Source of the DNA: JAGVSZ01 sp963716855
GTDB lineage: Bacteria; Pseudomonadota; Gammaproteobacteria; Burkholderiales; SG8-39
Assembly: GCA_963716855.1 (NCBI GenBank)
Contig: CAVQUV010000009.1
Location: forward strand, 147,667-211,666
Reading direction: 5' to 3'
DNA length: 64,000 nt
Of this stretch, positions 15,706 to 26,318 are shown in pieces. The notes beneath the pieces are model-generated. The model was not told the DNA's origin. It saw only the letters and a list, made by a program, of their open reading frames with translations, and searched no databases. The translations under genes were made by a program, and so were the position numbers. Position 1 is the first letter of the stretch. Every line of letters starts with the position of its first letter.

Positions 15706-17346
15706 ATGAACGGCAGGTTGCGCGGCGCCGACATCCTCGCACGCGCGCTCGCGCGCGGTGGGGTACGACGCGTGTTCACGCTCTCCGGCAACCACGTCAT
15801 GCCGGTGTTCGACGCCGCGATCGACGCGAAGCTCGAGCTCGTCCACGTGCGCCACGAGGCGGCGGCGGTGCACATGGCCGACGCCTGGGCGCGGCTCACC
15901 GGGGAGGTCGGCGTCGCGCTGGTCACCGGGGGCCCGGGCCATGCCAACGCGGTGGGCGCGCTCTACACCGCGCTCGCCGCGGAGTCTCCCGTGCTGCTGC
16001 TGAGCGGACACGCGCCGCTCGGCGAGCTCGGGCGCGGCGCCTTCCAGGAGATGCGTCAGGCCGATATCGCCGGGCCCGTGTGCAAGTCGGCCTCCACGGC
16101 CACCAGCGCGGCGGCGATCGGCGACGAGGTCGCGCGCGCGTTTCGCACTGCGAAGGAGGGTCGGCCGGGACCGGTTCATCTCAGCCTCCCGACCGACGCG
16201 CTCGAGGCGGTCGCCGATGCGGGCGAGTGGCTCGTGCCGCATCGGGACGCGTTCGAGGTCCCCGCCGCGCCGCTCGGACCGAGCGCCGCGGAGGCCACGC
16301 TCGCGGAGCTCACGCGCGCGGAGCGGCCGTTGATCCTGATCGGGCCCGCGACGATGCGCGGCCGCCCGGCCACGGCGGCCCGTCAGCTCGAGCGCGCGAC
16401 CGGCGTGCCGGTGATCGGCATGGAGAGCCCGCGCGGCATCGGCGACCCGAGCCTCGGCGCCTTCGCCGAGCTGCTGGCGCGCGCCGATCTCGTGCTGCTG
16501 CTCGGCAAGCAGCTCGATTTCACGCTGCGGTTCGGGCGGACGCCGGCGTTCGACACGGCGTGCCGGTTCATCCAGATCGCACCGGACCTCGACGCCGTCC
16601 AGCGCGCCGCGCGCGCCGTCGGCGAGCGACTGATCCTGTCGATGGTCGCGGACGTGTCGCCCGCGGCCGCGGAGCTTGCGCAGATCGCGGCCGGAGGACG
16701 GCGGCGCGAGGCGTGGCTCCACGAGGTGCAGGAGGCGGTCCGCTATCGGCCGCCCGAGTGGGGCTCGGCCGAATCGCGGGAGGGCGCGATCCATCCCGCG
16801 GCGCTCTGTCGCGCCGTGCAGAAGCATCTCGAGGGCGCCAACGCGGTGTTCGTCTCCGACGGCGGCGAGTTCGGGCAGTGGGCCCAGGCTTGCCTCAGCG
16901 CGCCCAACCGCATCATCAACGGTCCGGCCGGCTCGATCGGCAGTGCGCTGCCGTTCGCCGCGGCGGCGAAGCTCGCGTTCCCCGCCGCGCCGGTCGTCGC
17001 GCTGCTCGGAGACGGCACTTTCGGCTTTCATGCGGCCGAGTTCGACACCGCGGTGCGCTACGGCGCGCCGTTCGTCGCGGTCGTGGGAAACGATGCGCGC
17101 TGGAACGCCGAATACCAGATCCAGCTCAAGAGCTACGGCGCCGACCGGGCATTCGGCTGCGAGCTCGCGCCGTCGCGCTACGATCTCGTCGCCGCGGCGC
17201 TCGGCGGACACGGCGAGCACGTCACCCGGCTCGAGGGCCTGCCCGCGGCGCTGGAGCGTGCGTTCGCGTCCGGGCGACCGGCCTGCGTGAACGTGATGAT
17301 CGACGGGCTCGCGGCGCCGGACGTCTCCCGTCTGTCCGTGCGCTAG
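15706..17346 (+). CDS. thiamine diphosphate-binding enzyme (acetolactate synthase/oxalyl-CoA decarboxylase superfamily)
   Basis: A 546-residue ThDP enzyme with the standard three domains: N-terminal PYR domain with the catalytic Glu in VRHEAAAVHMA, a central domain, and a C-terminal PP domain with the metal-binding motif GDGTFGF...GND (about residues 437-463). The exact reaction is not recognisable. Sulfoacetaldehyde acetyltransferase (Xsc) and sulfopyruvate decarboxylase (ComDE) were considered because of context, but no diagnostic match is seen, and ComDE is two smaller chains. A benzoylformate- or acetolactate-like decarboxylation or carboligation is likely. The start ATG 15706 follows GGAGGAGGG at 6 bases. 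Confidence 0.85.
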   Translation: MNGRLRGADILARALARGGVRRVFTLSGNHVMPVFDAAIDAKLELVHVRHEAAAVHMADAWARLTGEVGVALVTGGPGHANAVGALYTALAAESPVLLLSGHAPLGELGRGAFQEMRQADIAGPVCKSASTATSAAAIGDEVARAFRTAKEGRPGPVHLSLPTDALEAVADAGEWLVPHRDAFEVPAAPLGPSAAEATLAELTRAERPLILIGPATMRGRPATAARQLERATGVPVIGMESPRGIGDPSLGAFAELLARADLVLLLGKQLDFTLRFGRTPAFDTACRFIQIAPDLDAVQRAARAVGERLILSMVADVSPAAAELAQIAAGGRRREAWLHEVQEAVRYRPPEWGSAESREGAIHPAALCRAVQKHLEGANAVFVSDGGEFGQWAQACLSAPNRIINGPAGSIGSALPFAAAAKLAFPAAPVVALLGDGTFGFHAAEFDTAVRYGAPFVAVVGNDARWNAEYQIQLKSYGADRAFGCELAPSRYDLVAAALGGHGEHVTRLEGLPAALERAFASGRPACVNVMIDGLAAPDVSRLSVR

Positions 17347-17377
17347 ACTTCGCGTCCCGGGCAGAGGAGGCAACCGA

Positions 17378-17953
17378 ATGGCAAGGATCGCAACCCTGGT
17401 GCTCGCGGCGCTCCTGCCGCTGGCCGCCGTCGCCGCGGAGGTCGCGGGCGTCAAGCTCGACGACAAGACGCGGGTCGACGCCGGCGGCCCCGAGCTGGTG
17501 CTCAACGGCGCCGGAATCCGCACGCGCTTCGTCGTGAAGGTCTACGTTGCGGGCCTGTACCTCGCCGAGAAGAAGGCCGCCGCCGCCGACGCGATCGCGC
17601 TTGCCGGTCCGAAGCGCGTGAGCATCACCATGCTGCGCGACGTCGGTGCGCAGCAGTTCAACGAGGCGCTGGTCGATGGGTTCCGCGCGAACAACAGCGC
17701 CGCCGACGTCGAGAAGCTGAAGGGCGCCCTCGACGAGCTGAGCGCGATCATGAACGCGCTCGGGGAGGCGAAAAAGGGCAACGTCATCGCGCTCGACTTC
17801 GTTCCCGGGACCGGAACGCGCGTGCTCGTGGACGGTGCGCCGAAGGGCAAACCGATCGCGGGCGACGACTTCTACCGGGGACTGCTGCGGATCTGGCTCG
17901 GCGACAAGCCGGTCGACGCCGACTTGAAGAAGGGCATGCTGGGACAGGGTTGA
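17378..17953 (+). CDS. chalcone isomerase-like family protein, secreted
   Basis: A 191-residue protein with a cleavable signal (about 1-19, ending AVAA) and the bacterial chalcone-isomerase-like domain: VKLDDKTRV, LNGAGIRTRFVVKVYVAGLYL, and a C-terminal GDDFYRGLLRIWLGDKPVDADLKKGMLG. These proteins share the fold of plant chalcone isomerase but in bacteria are usually periplasmic and of unknown function. It stands 31 bp after the ThDP enzyme and 85 bp before a TRAP receptor, with no visible link to either. SD-like GAGGAGG precedes ATG 17378. Confidence 0.87.
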   Translation: MARIATLVLAALLPLAAVAAEVAGVKLDDKTRVDAGGPELVLNGAGIRTRFVVKVYVAGLYLAEKKAAAADAIALAGPKRVSITMLRDVGAQQFNEALVDGFRANNSAADVEKLKGALDELSAIMNALGEAKKGNVIALDFVPGTGTRVLVDGAPKGKPIAGDDFYRGLLRIWLGDKPVDADLKKGMLGQG

Positions 17954-18038
17954 ACCCGACGGCCGCGGTGCGGTCGAACCGACGCTTGGCCGGCGCGACC
18001 CGGCCGACGCCGACGACATCAACGAGAGAGGAAGAGGC

Positions 18039-19004
18039 ATGAAAACCATCGTCAAGACCGCGGCGTTCGCCGCCGTTCTTGCTGCGGCGAGCGTCGCCGT
18101 CGCGCAGGAGAAGGTCACGATCTCGATCGCCACCGGCCCGACCTCGGGCGTCTACTACCCCCTCGGCGGCGGCATTGCGAACATCCTGTCGAAGTACGTT
18201 CCGGGCTATGCGGCCAACGCCGAGTCGACCGCTGGCTCGGTCGCGAACATCCAGCTGATGAGCCAGAAAAAGTCCGACCTCGCGCTGTCGATGGCCGATG
18301 CGGCCTGGGACGGCTACCGGGGCCAGGGCAAGTTCCAGAGCGGCACCGTGCCGTTGCGCGCGCTGATGGTCGCGTATCCGAACCGCATGCACGTCGTGAG
18401 CGTCGAGGGTACCGGCATCAACAAGTTCGCGGATCTCAAAGGCAAGCGCGTGTCCACCGGCGCGCCGAACAGCGCCACCGAACTGATGGCCTTCCGCGTG
18501 CTCGATGCGCTCGGGCTCGATCCCGAGAAGGACATCAAGCGCGAGCGCCTCGACCCGGGCAAGTCGACCGACGCGATCAAGGACCGGAAACTCGACGCCT
18601 ACTTCTGGGTCGGCGGCATCCCGACCTCCGCCGTCACCGATCTCGGCGCGACCCCGGGCGTGAAGCTGAAGCTGGTCGACCACGCCGACGCGGTCGACCC
18701 GATGAACAAGAAGCATGGCCCGCTCTACGTCCGCGACACCATTCCGGCCAAGGCGTATCCGGGCCAGGACCAGCCGAACCAGGTCGCGACGGTGTGGAAC
18801 ATCATCATCGCGCGCGCCGACATGCCCGACCAGGTCGCCTACAACATCGTGAAGACGATCTTCGACAAGCGCGACGATCTGATCCTGGTGCACAAGGAGG
18901 CGATGAGCTTCGACCTGAAGAACCAGTCGAACACGGCCTCGCCGATCCCGTTCCATCCGGGCGCGATCAAGTACTTCGCCGAGAAAGGCATCCAGTTGAA
19001 GTGA
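18039..19004 (+). CDS. TAXI family TRAP transporter solute-binding subunit
   Basis: A 321-residue periplasmic receptor. Signal peptide about 1-22 (ending SVAVAQ), then ISIATGPTSGVYYPLGG, the TAXI signature, and AESTAGSVANIQLM. TAXI proteins deliver substrates such as glutamate or other dicarboxylates to a fused TRAP permease, which follows at 19204. GAGAGAGGAAGAGG precedes ATG 18039. A strong terminator lies between the two genes, consistent with making more receptor than permease. Confidence 0.93.
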   Translation: MKTIVKTAAFAAVLAAASVAVAQEKVTISIATGPTSGVYYPLGGGIANILSKYVPGYAANAESTAGSVANIQLMSQKKSDLALSMADAAWDGYRGQGKFQSGTVPLRALMVAYPNRMHVVSVEGTGINKFADLKGKRVSTGAPNSATELMAFRVLDALGLDPEKDIKRERLDPGKSTDAIKDRKLDAYFWVGGIPTSAVTDLGATPGVKLKLVDHADAVDPMNKKHGPLYVRDTIPAKAYPGQDQPNQVATVWNIIIARADMPDQVAYNIVKTIFDKRDDLILVHKEAMSFDLKNQSNTASPIPFHPGAIKYFAEKGIQLK

Positions 19005-19036
19005 CCTCGCAAGCGCCGGTGGCGCCGGCGCGCGCG

Positions 19037-19121
19037 GTCATCCCGGCGCACGCCGGGATCCAGATCGGGCGCCTGACGAAAGCGAGTCGTCGATCTGGAC
19101 TCCGGCGTTCGCCGGAGTGAC
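19037..19121. repeat. REP-like palindromic intergenic repeat pair
   Basis: Two GC-rich dyads (GTCATCCCGGCG...GCCGGGATCCAG and CTGGACTCCGGCG...CGCCGGAGTGAC) face each other, and the outer sequences also pair (GTCA with TGAC, CAGATCG with CGATCTG). The whole 85 bp can fold into one long imperfect hairpin. Similar elements are scattered between genes of many betaproteobacteria; this is probably one chromosomal copy. Confidence 0.6.
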
Positions 19122-19129
19122 GGGACCTC

Positions 19130-19160
19130 GAAGCCCCGCGCAGGCGGGGCTTCTTGTTTT
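19130..19160 (+). terminator. rho-independent terminator after the TAXI receptor gene
   Basis: GAAGCCCCGC (19130-19139) and GCGGGGCTTC (19144-19153) form a perfect 10-bp stem with loop GCAG, followed by TTGTTTT. It sits between the TRAP receptor and permease genes. Confidence 0.85.
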
Positions 19161-19203
19161 CCGGCCGGGCCCGCATAATCCGCCGGTCCAGGGAGGAGGG
19201 CCC

Positions 19204-21239
19204 ATGGCCGCGGAAACCTTAACGCCGGCGATAGAACCGGTCGTCGACGAAGAGAGCCTCAAGAAGGCCGAGGAGTTCATCGAGGCCGAAGAGGGAGCGA
19301 CTCACCGGTTCAAGGGCGGGTGGGGCACGTTCCTCGGGCTCGTCGCGGTCGCGATGAGCCTGTACCACCTCTACGCCGCTTACGGGATCGTCACCACCAC
19401 GACGCTGCGCTACGTGCACGTCGGGTTCATGCTGTTCCTCGTCTTCACGCTGTTCCCGGCGACGCGTGCGGCGACGCAGTCGCTTCAGCTGGGTCGACCT
19501 CGCCTGCGCGTTGCTCGGGGTCGCGACCGTCGCGTACGCGATCCTCGGCGGCGACGACTTCCAGGATCGCAGCACGATGCCGAACCAGGTGGACATGTTC
19601 ATGGGCGTCGCGCTGGTCGTGCTCGTGCTCGAGGCGGCGCGGCGCGCGACCGGCTGGGTCATGCCGTTCGTGTGCGTTCTGTTCATTGCCTACGCGATGG
19701 TGGGGCCTTACCTGCCCGCGCCGTGGACGCACCGCGGCTACGACGTGGGGCGTCTCGTCGGCACGATGTACATGACGCTCGAGGGCATATTCGGCACGGC
19801 GATCGACGTGTCGTCCTCGCTGATCATCCTGTTCACGATCTACGGCGCGTTCCTGCAGTTCTCGGGCGCAGGCAAGTTCTTCGTGGACTTTTCGCTGGCC
19901 GCGTTCGGCGGCAAGCCCACGGGCGCGGGGCGCGCGATCGTGGCCTCGTCGTTCCTGCTCGGCGGGCCCTCGGGCTCCGGCGTCGCCACGACGGTGACGC
20001 TCGGGAGCGTCGCTTACCCGATGCTCGCCAAAGCCGGCTACGAAAAGAACGCCGCGGGCGGACTGCTCGCGGCCGGCGGGCTGGGCGCGATCCTGTCGCC
20101 GCCGGTGCTCGGCGCCGCGGCGTTCCTGATCGCGGAGTTCCTGAAGATCTCCTACCTCGACGTGATCAGGATGGCGGTCATCCCGACCTGCCTGTACTAC
20201 CTGTCGCTTGTTCCTGATGGTCGAGATCGATGCGCGCAAGTACGGCATGCGCGAGGTCGCGATCGCGCGCGGCGACACGGCGTGGGCGCTCACCAAGCGC
20301 TTCGGCTTCCACTTCATCTCGCTCGTCGCGATCATCGTCTTTCTGCTGCTGGGGTTTTCCCCGATCGCGTCGGTGTTCTGGGCGACCGTGGTCGCGTTCT
20401 TCGTGAGCTTCCTCAATCGCGACACCGCGCTGCTCGACCTGAGCGTTGTCGTCAGCCGCCCAAGGGGCTGGGTCGCCGGCGTGCTGCTGCGATCGAAGCT
20501 CACAAAGGCGCTGGAGGCCGGCTCGGTCGGGATGCTCAACGTCGCCGCGACGTGCGCGGCGGCGGGGCTCATCGTCGGCGTGGTGACGCTCACCGGGCTC
20601 GGGCTGCGGTTCTCCGAGATCGTGATCGGGTACGCCGGCGGCAGCCTCGTTCTTACCGCGATCTACACCTCGCTGATCGTCTGGGTCGTCGGGCTCGCGG
20701 TCCCGGTCACCGCGAGCTACATCATCTGCGCGGTGATCGCCGCCCCGGCGCTCATCAAGCTCGGCGTGCCCGACTTTGCCGCGCACATGTTCATCTTCTA
20801 CTTTGCGGTGCTGTCGGAGGTGTCTCCGCCCACCGCCCTGTCGCCGTTCGCTGCGGCCGCGATCACGGGCGGCGACCCGTACAAGACGACGCTGCAGTCT
20901 TGGAAGTACACCTTGCCGGCGTTCGTGGTGCCGTTCATTTTCGTGCTCGACCCGATCGGCGTCGGTTTGCTGCTCAGCGTGCCGAAGGGCGGCAGCTGGT
21001 GGGACATCGTCTGGGTGACGTTGCTCGCGGTGTTCGCGCTCATCGCGCTCGCCGGCGCGGCCGAGGGGTGGCTCGTCGTGAAGACCAACGGGGCCGAGCG
21101 CCTGCTGCTGCTCGTCGGCGGGCTGCTGCTCGTCTATCCGAAGCCGCTGTATGACGCGATCGGGTTCGGGCTGCTGGTGATGGCGGTGATCCTGCAGCTA
21201 ATGCGGCGGCGCAGCGCCCGGGGAAGCGCCGCTGCATGA
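19204..21239 (+). CDS. TRAP transporter fused permease (DctQM type, TAXI-associated), with two frameshifts
   Basis: Across three frames this is one fused TRAP permease of about 678 codons. It has a soluble N-terminus (MAAETLTPAIEPVVDEE), four helices of the small subunit, then the large subunit with GGPSGSGVATTVTLGS, GAILSPPVLGAAAFLIAEF, the MVEIDARKYGM loop and PVTASYIICAVIAAP. The frame changes by +1 near 19480 (ATQ joins to RFSWVDL) and again by +1 near 20206 (CLYYLS joins to LFLMVEID). Each is repaired by removing one base. The protein is otherwise complete and conserved, which favours sequencing error or very recent inactivation. GGGAGGAGGG precedes ATG 19204. Confidence 0.82.
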
Positions 21240-21866
21240 CCCTTGAAACTTGGCTCGCCTTCCTGGTCGCCGCGATCCTGATCAGCGTGTCGCCGGGTGC
21301 CGGCGCGGTCGCCTGCATGGCGACCGGGATGCGCTACGGGTACCGGCTCGGCATCTGGAACATTTTCGGGATGCAGGTCGGCATCGCGCTGCAGCTCGCG
21401 ATCGTCGGCGCCGGGCTGGGCGCGGTGCTCGCCGCCTCCTCGCTCGCGTTCACGATCCTGAAGTGGCTCGGCGTGCTCTACCTCGCGTATCTCGGCTGGC
21501 GCGCGTGGAACGCGCCGGCCGTGCCGGTCGACGTCGATCGCGCCGCGATGCCGCCCACGACGCCGGGCGCGCTCTTCGGGCAGGGGTTCCTCGTCAACGC
21601 GACCAACCCGAAGGCCACCGTGTTCTTCCTCGCGGTCCTGCCGCCGTTCATCGACCCGGCGCGCGCGCTGCTGCCGCAGTACCTCACGGTCGTCGGCACG
21701 CTCACCGTGGTCGATCTGGTGGTGATGAGCGGGTACACGCTGTTTGCTGCGAAGGTGCTGCGCTTGATGCGCGCACCCCGGCCAGATCCGGGTCATGAAC
21801 CGCGTGTTCGGCGGGCTCTTCATCGGCGCCGCGGCGCTGCTCGCAACCTTCAGGCGAACGTCCTAG
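21236..21866 (+). CDS. LysE family translocator (RhtB type), frameshift near the C-terminus
   Basis: An amino-acid-exporter-type membrane protein of about 209 residues once repaired. It has TWLAFLVAAILISVSPGAGAV at the start, the typical LysE/RhtB signature, six hydrophobic helices, and GQGFLVNATNPKATVFFLA in the middle. The frame breaks near 21778: one extra base in the run CACCCC diverts the C-terminus, while the neighbouring frame reads GQIRVMNRVFGGLFIG to a stop at 21866, a normal family ending. ATG 21236 overlaps the TRAP stop, so the gene is coupled to the permease. Substrate unknown. Confidence 0.8.
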
Positions 21867-21897
21867 GTCGTGGGGCTGCGCGCTCGATGTAGCGGCG

Positions 21898-23721
<1,824 letters not shown>

Positions 23722-23882
23722 GACGCGGCAGGGACCTGCGAGGGGGTCGCGAGTATAGCAGGCCCGGCCTCGGGCCTCGACCTTGAGCTATGCTTTCGGC
23801 GAGCGGCGCGACAAGAGGACGGCTGCGTCTGCGGTCGTGGCGGCCCGGCGAAGCGTGCCGGCAAGACGCGAGGAGTGCGGCA

Positions 23883-24446
23883 ATGGAGCAACGGGCAACG
23901 CAGGGACGACACTTGACCGCAGCTGAAGCGCGCGCGCTCGACGCGGTGGTGCGCACGGCCTTCGGCGCCGTGGGCATCCGCACCGAGGGCGTCGGGACCG
24001 AGAACGAGTGCGTGGCGGAGATTCTGTACCTGCCGCCCGGGACGCACGCCGTGCCGCCGAAGAATCGCCTCGCTGCGGCCGCGGCCGAACAGGTCGAGGC
24101 ATACCTGCGCGATCCCAGGGCCGCATTCGAGTTGCCGCTGAAGCCGGTGGGCACGCGCTTCCAGCGTCGCGTCTGGGAGCGAATCGCCGCGATCCCCGCC
24201 GGCGAGGTGCAGAGCTACGGCGCGGTCGCGAAGGCGCTGCGCTCGGGGCCGCGCCCGGTGGGCCAGGCGTGCGGTGCGAACTACTTTCCGCTCGCCATCC
24301 CGTGCCACCGGGTCGTGTCTTCGACCGGCATCGGGGGATTTGGGGGAGCGAGAGGGGCCCCCAACCCCTCTCGGGCGCGCAACGACGACGGCTTCCACAT
24401 TGCGGTCAAGCGCTGGCTGCTTGCGCACGAAGGCGTGCAGCTCTGA
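23883..24446 (+). CDS. ogt: methylated-DNA--protein-cysteine S-methyltransferase
   Basis: A 187-residue O6-alkylguanine-DNA alkyltransferase. The suicide cysteine is in AIPCHRVVSS, and the DNA-binding helix region precedes it (FQRRVWERIAAIPAGEVQSYG, with the RSGPRPVGQACGAN loop). The protein directly reverses alkylation damage. ATG 23883 is used: an upstream in-frame GTG/TTG-type extension reads as low-complexity arginine sequence. It lacks the Ada zinc domain. Its stop overlaps the probable start of xerD. Confidence 0.92.
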   Translation: MEQRATQGRHLTAAEARALDAVVRTAFGAVGIRTEGVGTENECVAEILYLPPGTHAVPPKNRLAAAAAEQVEAYLRDPRAAFELPLKPVGTRFQRRVWERIAAIPAGEVQSYGAVAKALRSGPRPVGQACGANYFPLAIPCHRVVSSTGIGGFGGARGAPNPSRARNDDGFHIAVKRWLLAHEGVQL

Positions 24447-25387
24447 GCCGCGCCGCCGCTCCGACCGATTCGCCCGCCGCGGCGTCGCACGCGGACCTCG
24501 CGCTGCTCGACGAGTTCTGCGATCGCCTCTGGCTGGAGGACGGGCTCGCGAAGAACACGCTCGAGGCCTATCGCCGCGACCTGCGCCTCTTCGCCGGCTG
24601 GCTCGCTACGCGCCGCAAGTCGCTCCTCGCTACGGCCGAGCCCGACGTGCTCGGCTATCTCGCCTTCCGGCATTCGCACGGCGCGGCGCGCGTGCGCGCG
24701 AGCACGCAGGCACGGCTTGCCTCGAGCCTCAAGCGCTTCTATCGCCACGCGCTCGCCGCGAACCTGGTGTCCGCCGACCCGACCGTCCGGCTCGATGCGC
24801 CGAAGCGGCCGCCGCGATTCCCGAAGACCCTGACCGAGGCCGACGTCGAGGTGCTGCTTGCGGCGCCCGACGTCGAGACGCCCGCGGGGCTGCGCGATCG
24901 CGCGATGCTGGAGATGCTGTATGCGGCGGGGCTGCGCGTATCGGAGCTCGTGGCGCTGAAGAGCGCCGAGGTGAGCCTCGACATGGGCGTGGTGCGGGTG
25001 TTCGGCAAGGGGGCGAAGGAGCGCATGGTGCCGATCGGCGAGGAGGCCGTGGCGTGGCTCGTTCGGTACCGGCGCGAGGCGCGCCCGCGCCTCCTGAAGG
25101 GCGGGGCGGCCGACGCCGTGTTCGTGACGTCGCGCGGCGGCCCGATGACGCGGCAGGCCTTCTGGCACCTCATCAAGCGCCACGGCGCGCGCGCGATCCC
25201 CGGGAAGCACCTCTCGCCGCATACGCTGCGGCACGCGTTCGCGACCCACCTGCTCAACCACGGCGCCGACCTGCGCGTCGTGCAGATGCTGCTCGGCCAT
25301 TCCGACATTTCGACGACACAGATTTACACGCACGTCGCACGAGAGCGGCTCAAGCAGCTGCACGCGAAGCACCACCCGCGCGGTTGA
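24443..25387 (+). CDS. xerD: site-specific tyrosine recombinase XerD
   Basis: About 314 residues, the usual XerD size, acting with XerC at dif to resolve chromosome dimers. The N-terminal SAM-like domain begins LLDEFCDRLWLEDGLAKNT. Catalytic residues are visible: Arg in AAGLRVSEL, Lys in GKGAKER, HxxR in SPHTLRHAF, His in LLGHSDIS and Tyr in TQIYTHV. No ATG, GTG or TTG lies at the expected place. The best candidate is CTG 24443, overlapping the ogt stop (CTGA), which would give (M)SRAAAPTDSPAAA. This is a chromosomal housekeeping enzyme, not an island integrase. Confidence 0.9.
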   Translation: MSRAAAPTDSPAAASHADLALLDEFCDRLWLEDGLAKNTLEAYRRDLRLFAGWLATRRKSLLATAEPDVLGYLAFRHSHGAARVRASTQARLASSLKRFYRHALAANLVSADPTVRLDAPKRPPRFPKTLTEADVEVLLAAPDVETPAGLRDRAMLEMLYAAGLRVSELVALKSAEVSLDMGVVRVFGKGAKERMVPIGEEAVAWLVRYRREARPRLLKGGAADAVFVTSRGGPMTRQAFWHLIKRHGARAIPGKHLSPHTLRHAFATHLLNHGADLRVVQMLLGHSDISTTQIYTHVARERLKQLHAKHHPRG

Positions 25388-25391
25388 CCCC

Positions 25392-25883
25392 ATGGCGCGC
25401 AAAGAGCACGTCTCGGAGACCCCCGCCACCGCGTTCCTCAAGAAGCACGGCGTCGCGTACACCGAGCACGTGTACGAGTACCTCGAGCACGGCGGCACGC
25501 GCGTGTCGGCACAGGCGCTCGGCGTCGACGAGCATCACGTCGTCAAGACACTCGTGATGGAGGACGATGCCAGGCGTCCCCTCATCGTCCTGATGCACGG
25601 CGATCGCGAAGTCTCGACCAAGAACCTCGCACGGCAGGCGGGCGTCAAGCGGATCGAACCCTGCCAGCCCGAGATGGCGCAGCGTCATTCCGGCTATCAG
25701 ATCGGCGGCACCTCGCCGTTCGGGACGCGTAAGCGCATGCCGGTCTACGTCGAGCGCACGATTCTCGATTTGGCGAAGATCTACATCAACGGCGGCCGGC
25801 GCGGGTTCCTCGTCGGGATCGATCCCAAGGCGCTCCCCCGCGTGCTGCAGGTGACGCCGGTGGAGGCGGGCCTGGCGGGCTAG
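25392..25883 (+). CDS. ybaK: Cys-tRNA(Pro)/aminoacyl-tRNA deacylase YbaK/EbsC family
   Basis: A 163-residue YbaK-type editing enzyme that hydrolyses mischarged Cys-tRNA(Pro). Family marks are TPATAFLKKHGV, VVKTLVM, LARQAGVKR, the GYQIGGTSPFG loop and FLVGIDPKAL. It lacks a tRNA-synthetase body, as expected for the free-standing form. It starts 4 bp after xerD and converges with folB, leaving 4 bp between the stops. Confidence 0.93.
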   Translation: MARKEHVSETPATAFLKKHGVAYTEHVYEYLEHGGTRVSAQALGVDEHHVVKTLVMEDDARRPLIVLMHGDREVSTKNLARQAGVKRIEPCQPEMAQRHSGYQIGGTSPFGTRKRMPVYVERTILDLAKIYINGGRRGFLVGIDPKALPRVLQVTPVEAGLAG

Positions 25884-25887
25884 GGAA

Positions 25888-26241
25888 TCAGGCTTTTCCG
25901 CGCTCGATCGTCACGCCGACGAGCCGCACGTCCTTGAGGATGCCGAGCTTCGCCACGCCCACGCGGACCCACGGCGCGTGAAACTCGTCGAGCACGAGCT
26001 GCGCGACGAACGCCGCCAGCTCCTCGACCAGGCCGAAGCGCCGCTCCGCCAGCTCGGCGCGGATCCGCCCGACCAGCACCGCGTAATCGATGGTGTCGGC
26101 GACCTTGCCGCTTGCGAACACGCGCGCGGTCGGCAGCGCGATGTCGAGGTCGAGCGCGATGGGCTGGGTCGTCCCGCGCTCGCGCTTGTAGATGCCGACC
26201 TTCGCCTCGAGGCGCACGTCGCGGAGGTAGAGCAGGTCCAT
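25888..26241 (-). CDS. folB: dihydroneopterin aldolase
   Basis: A 117-residue FolB, which cleaves 7,8-dihydroneopterin to 6-hydroxymethyl-dihydropterin and glycolaldehyde in folate synthesis. It has VGIYKRERGTTQPIALDLDI at the N-terminus and the catalytic-region DTIDYAVLVGRI and VEELAAFVAQ. The size is normal. It is divergent from plsY, with 77 bp between the starts, an arrangement common in betaproteobacteria. Confidence 0.92.
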   Translation of the reverse strand: MDLLYLRDVRLEAKVGIYKRERGTTQPIALDLDIALPTARVFASGKVADTIDYAVLVGRIRAELAERRFGLVEELAAFVAQLVLDEFHAPWVRVGVAKLGILKDVRLVGVTIERGKA

Positions 26242-26318
26242 GGGGGGTTGGCTGTCGGGCGCGGGTTTCGGCCGCCGGTTCGCGCTAGACTTCGCCGCCT
26301 GGTTCGGGCGCGATCGAC

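Noticed and set aside
15706..17346. Sulfoacetaldehyde acetyltransferase (Xsc) or sulfopyruvate decarboxylase
   Set aside because: Context made this attractive, but no diagnostic Xsc sequence was recognised, and ComDE is a pair of shorter subunits.
24443..25387. Phage or island integrase
   Set aside because: The tyrosine recombinase matches chromosomal XerD in length and motifs, lies among housekeeping genes, and is far from the island.
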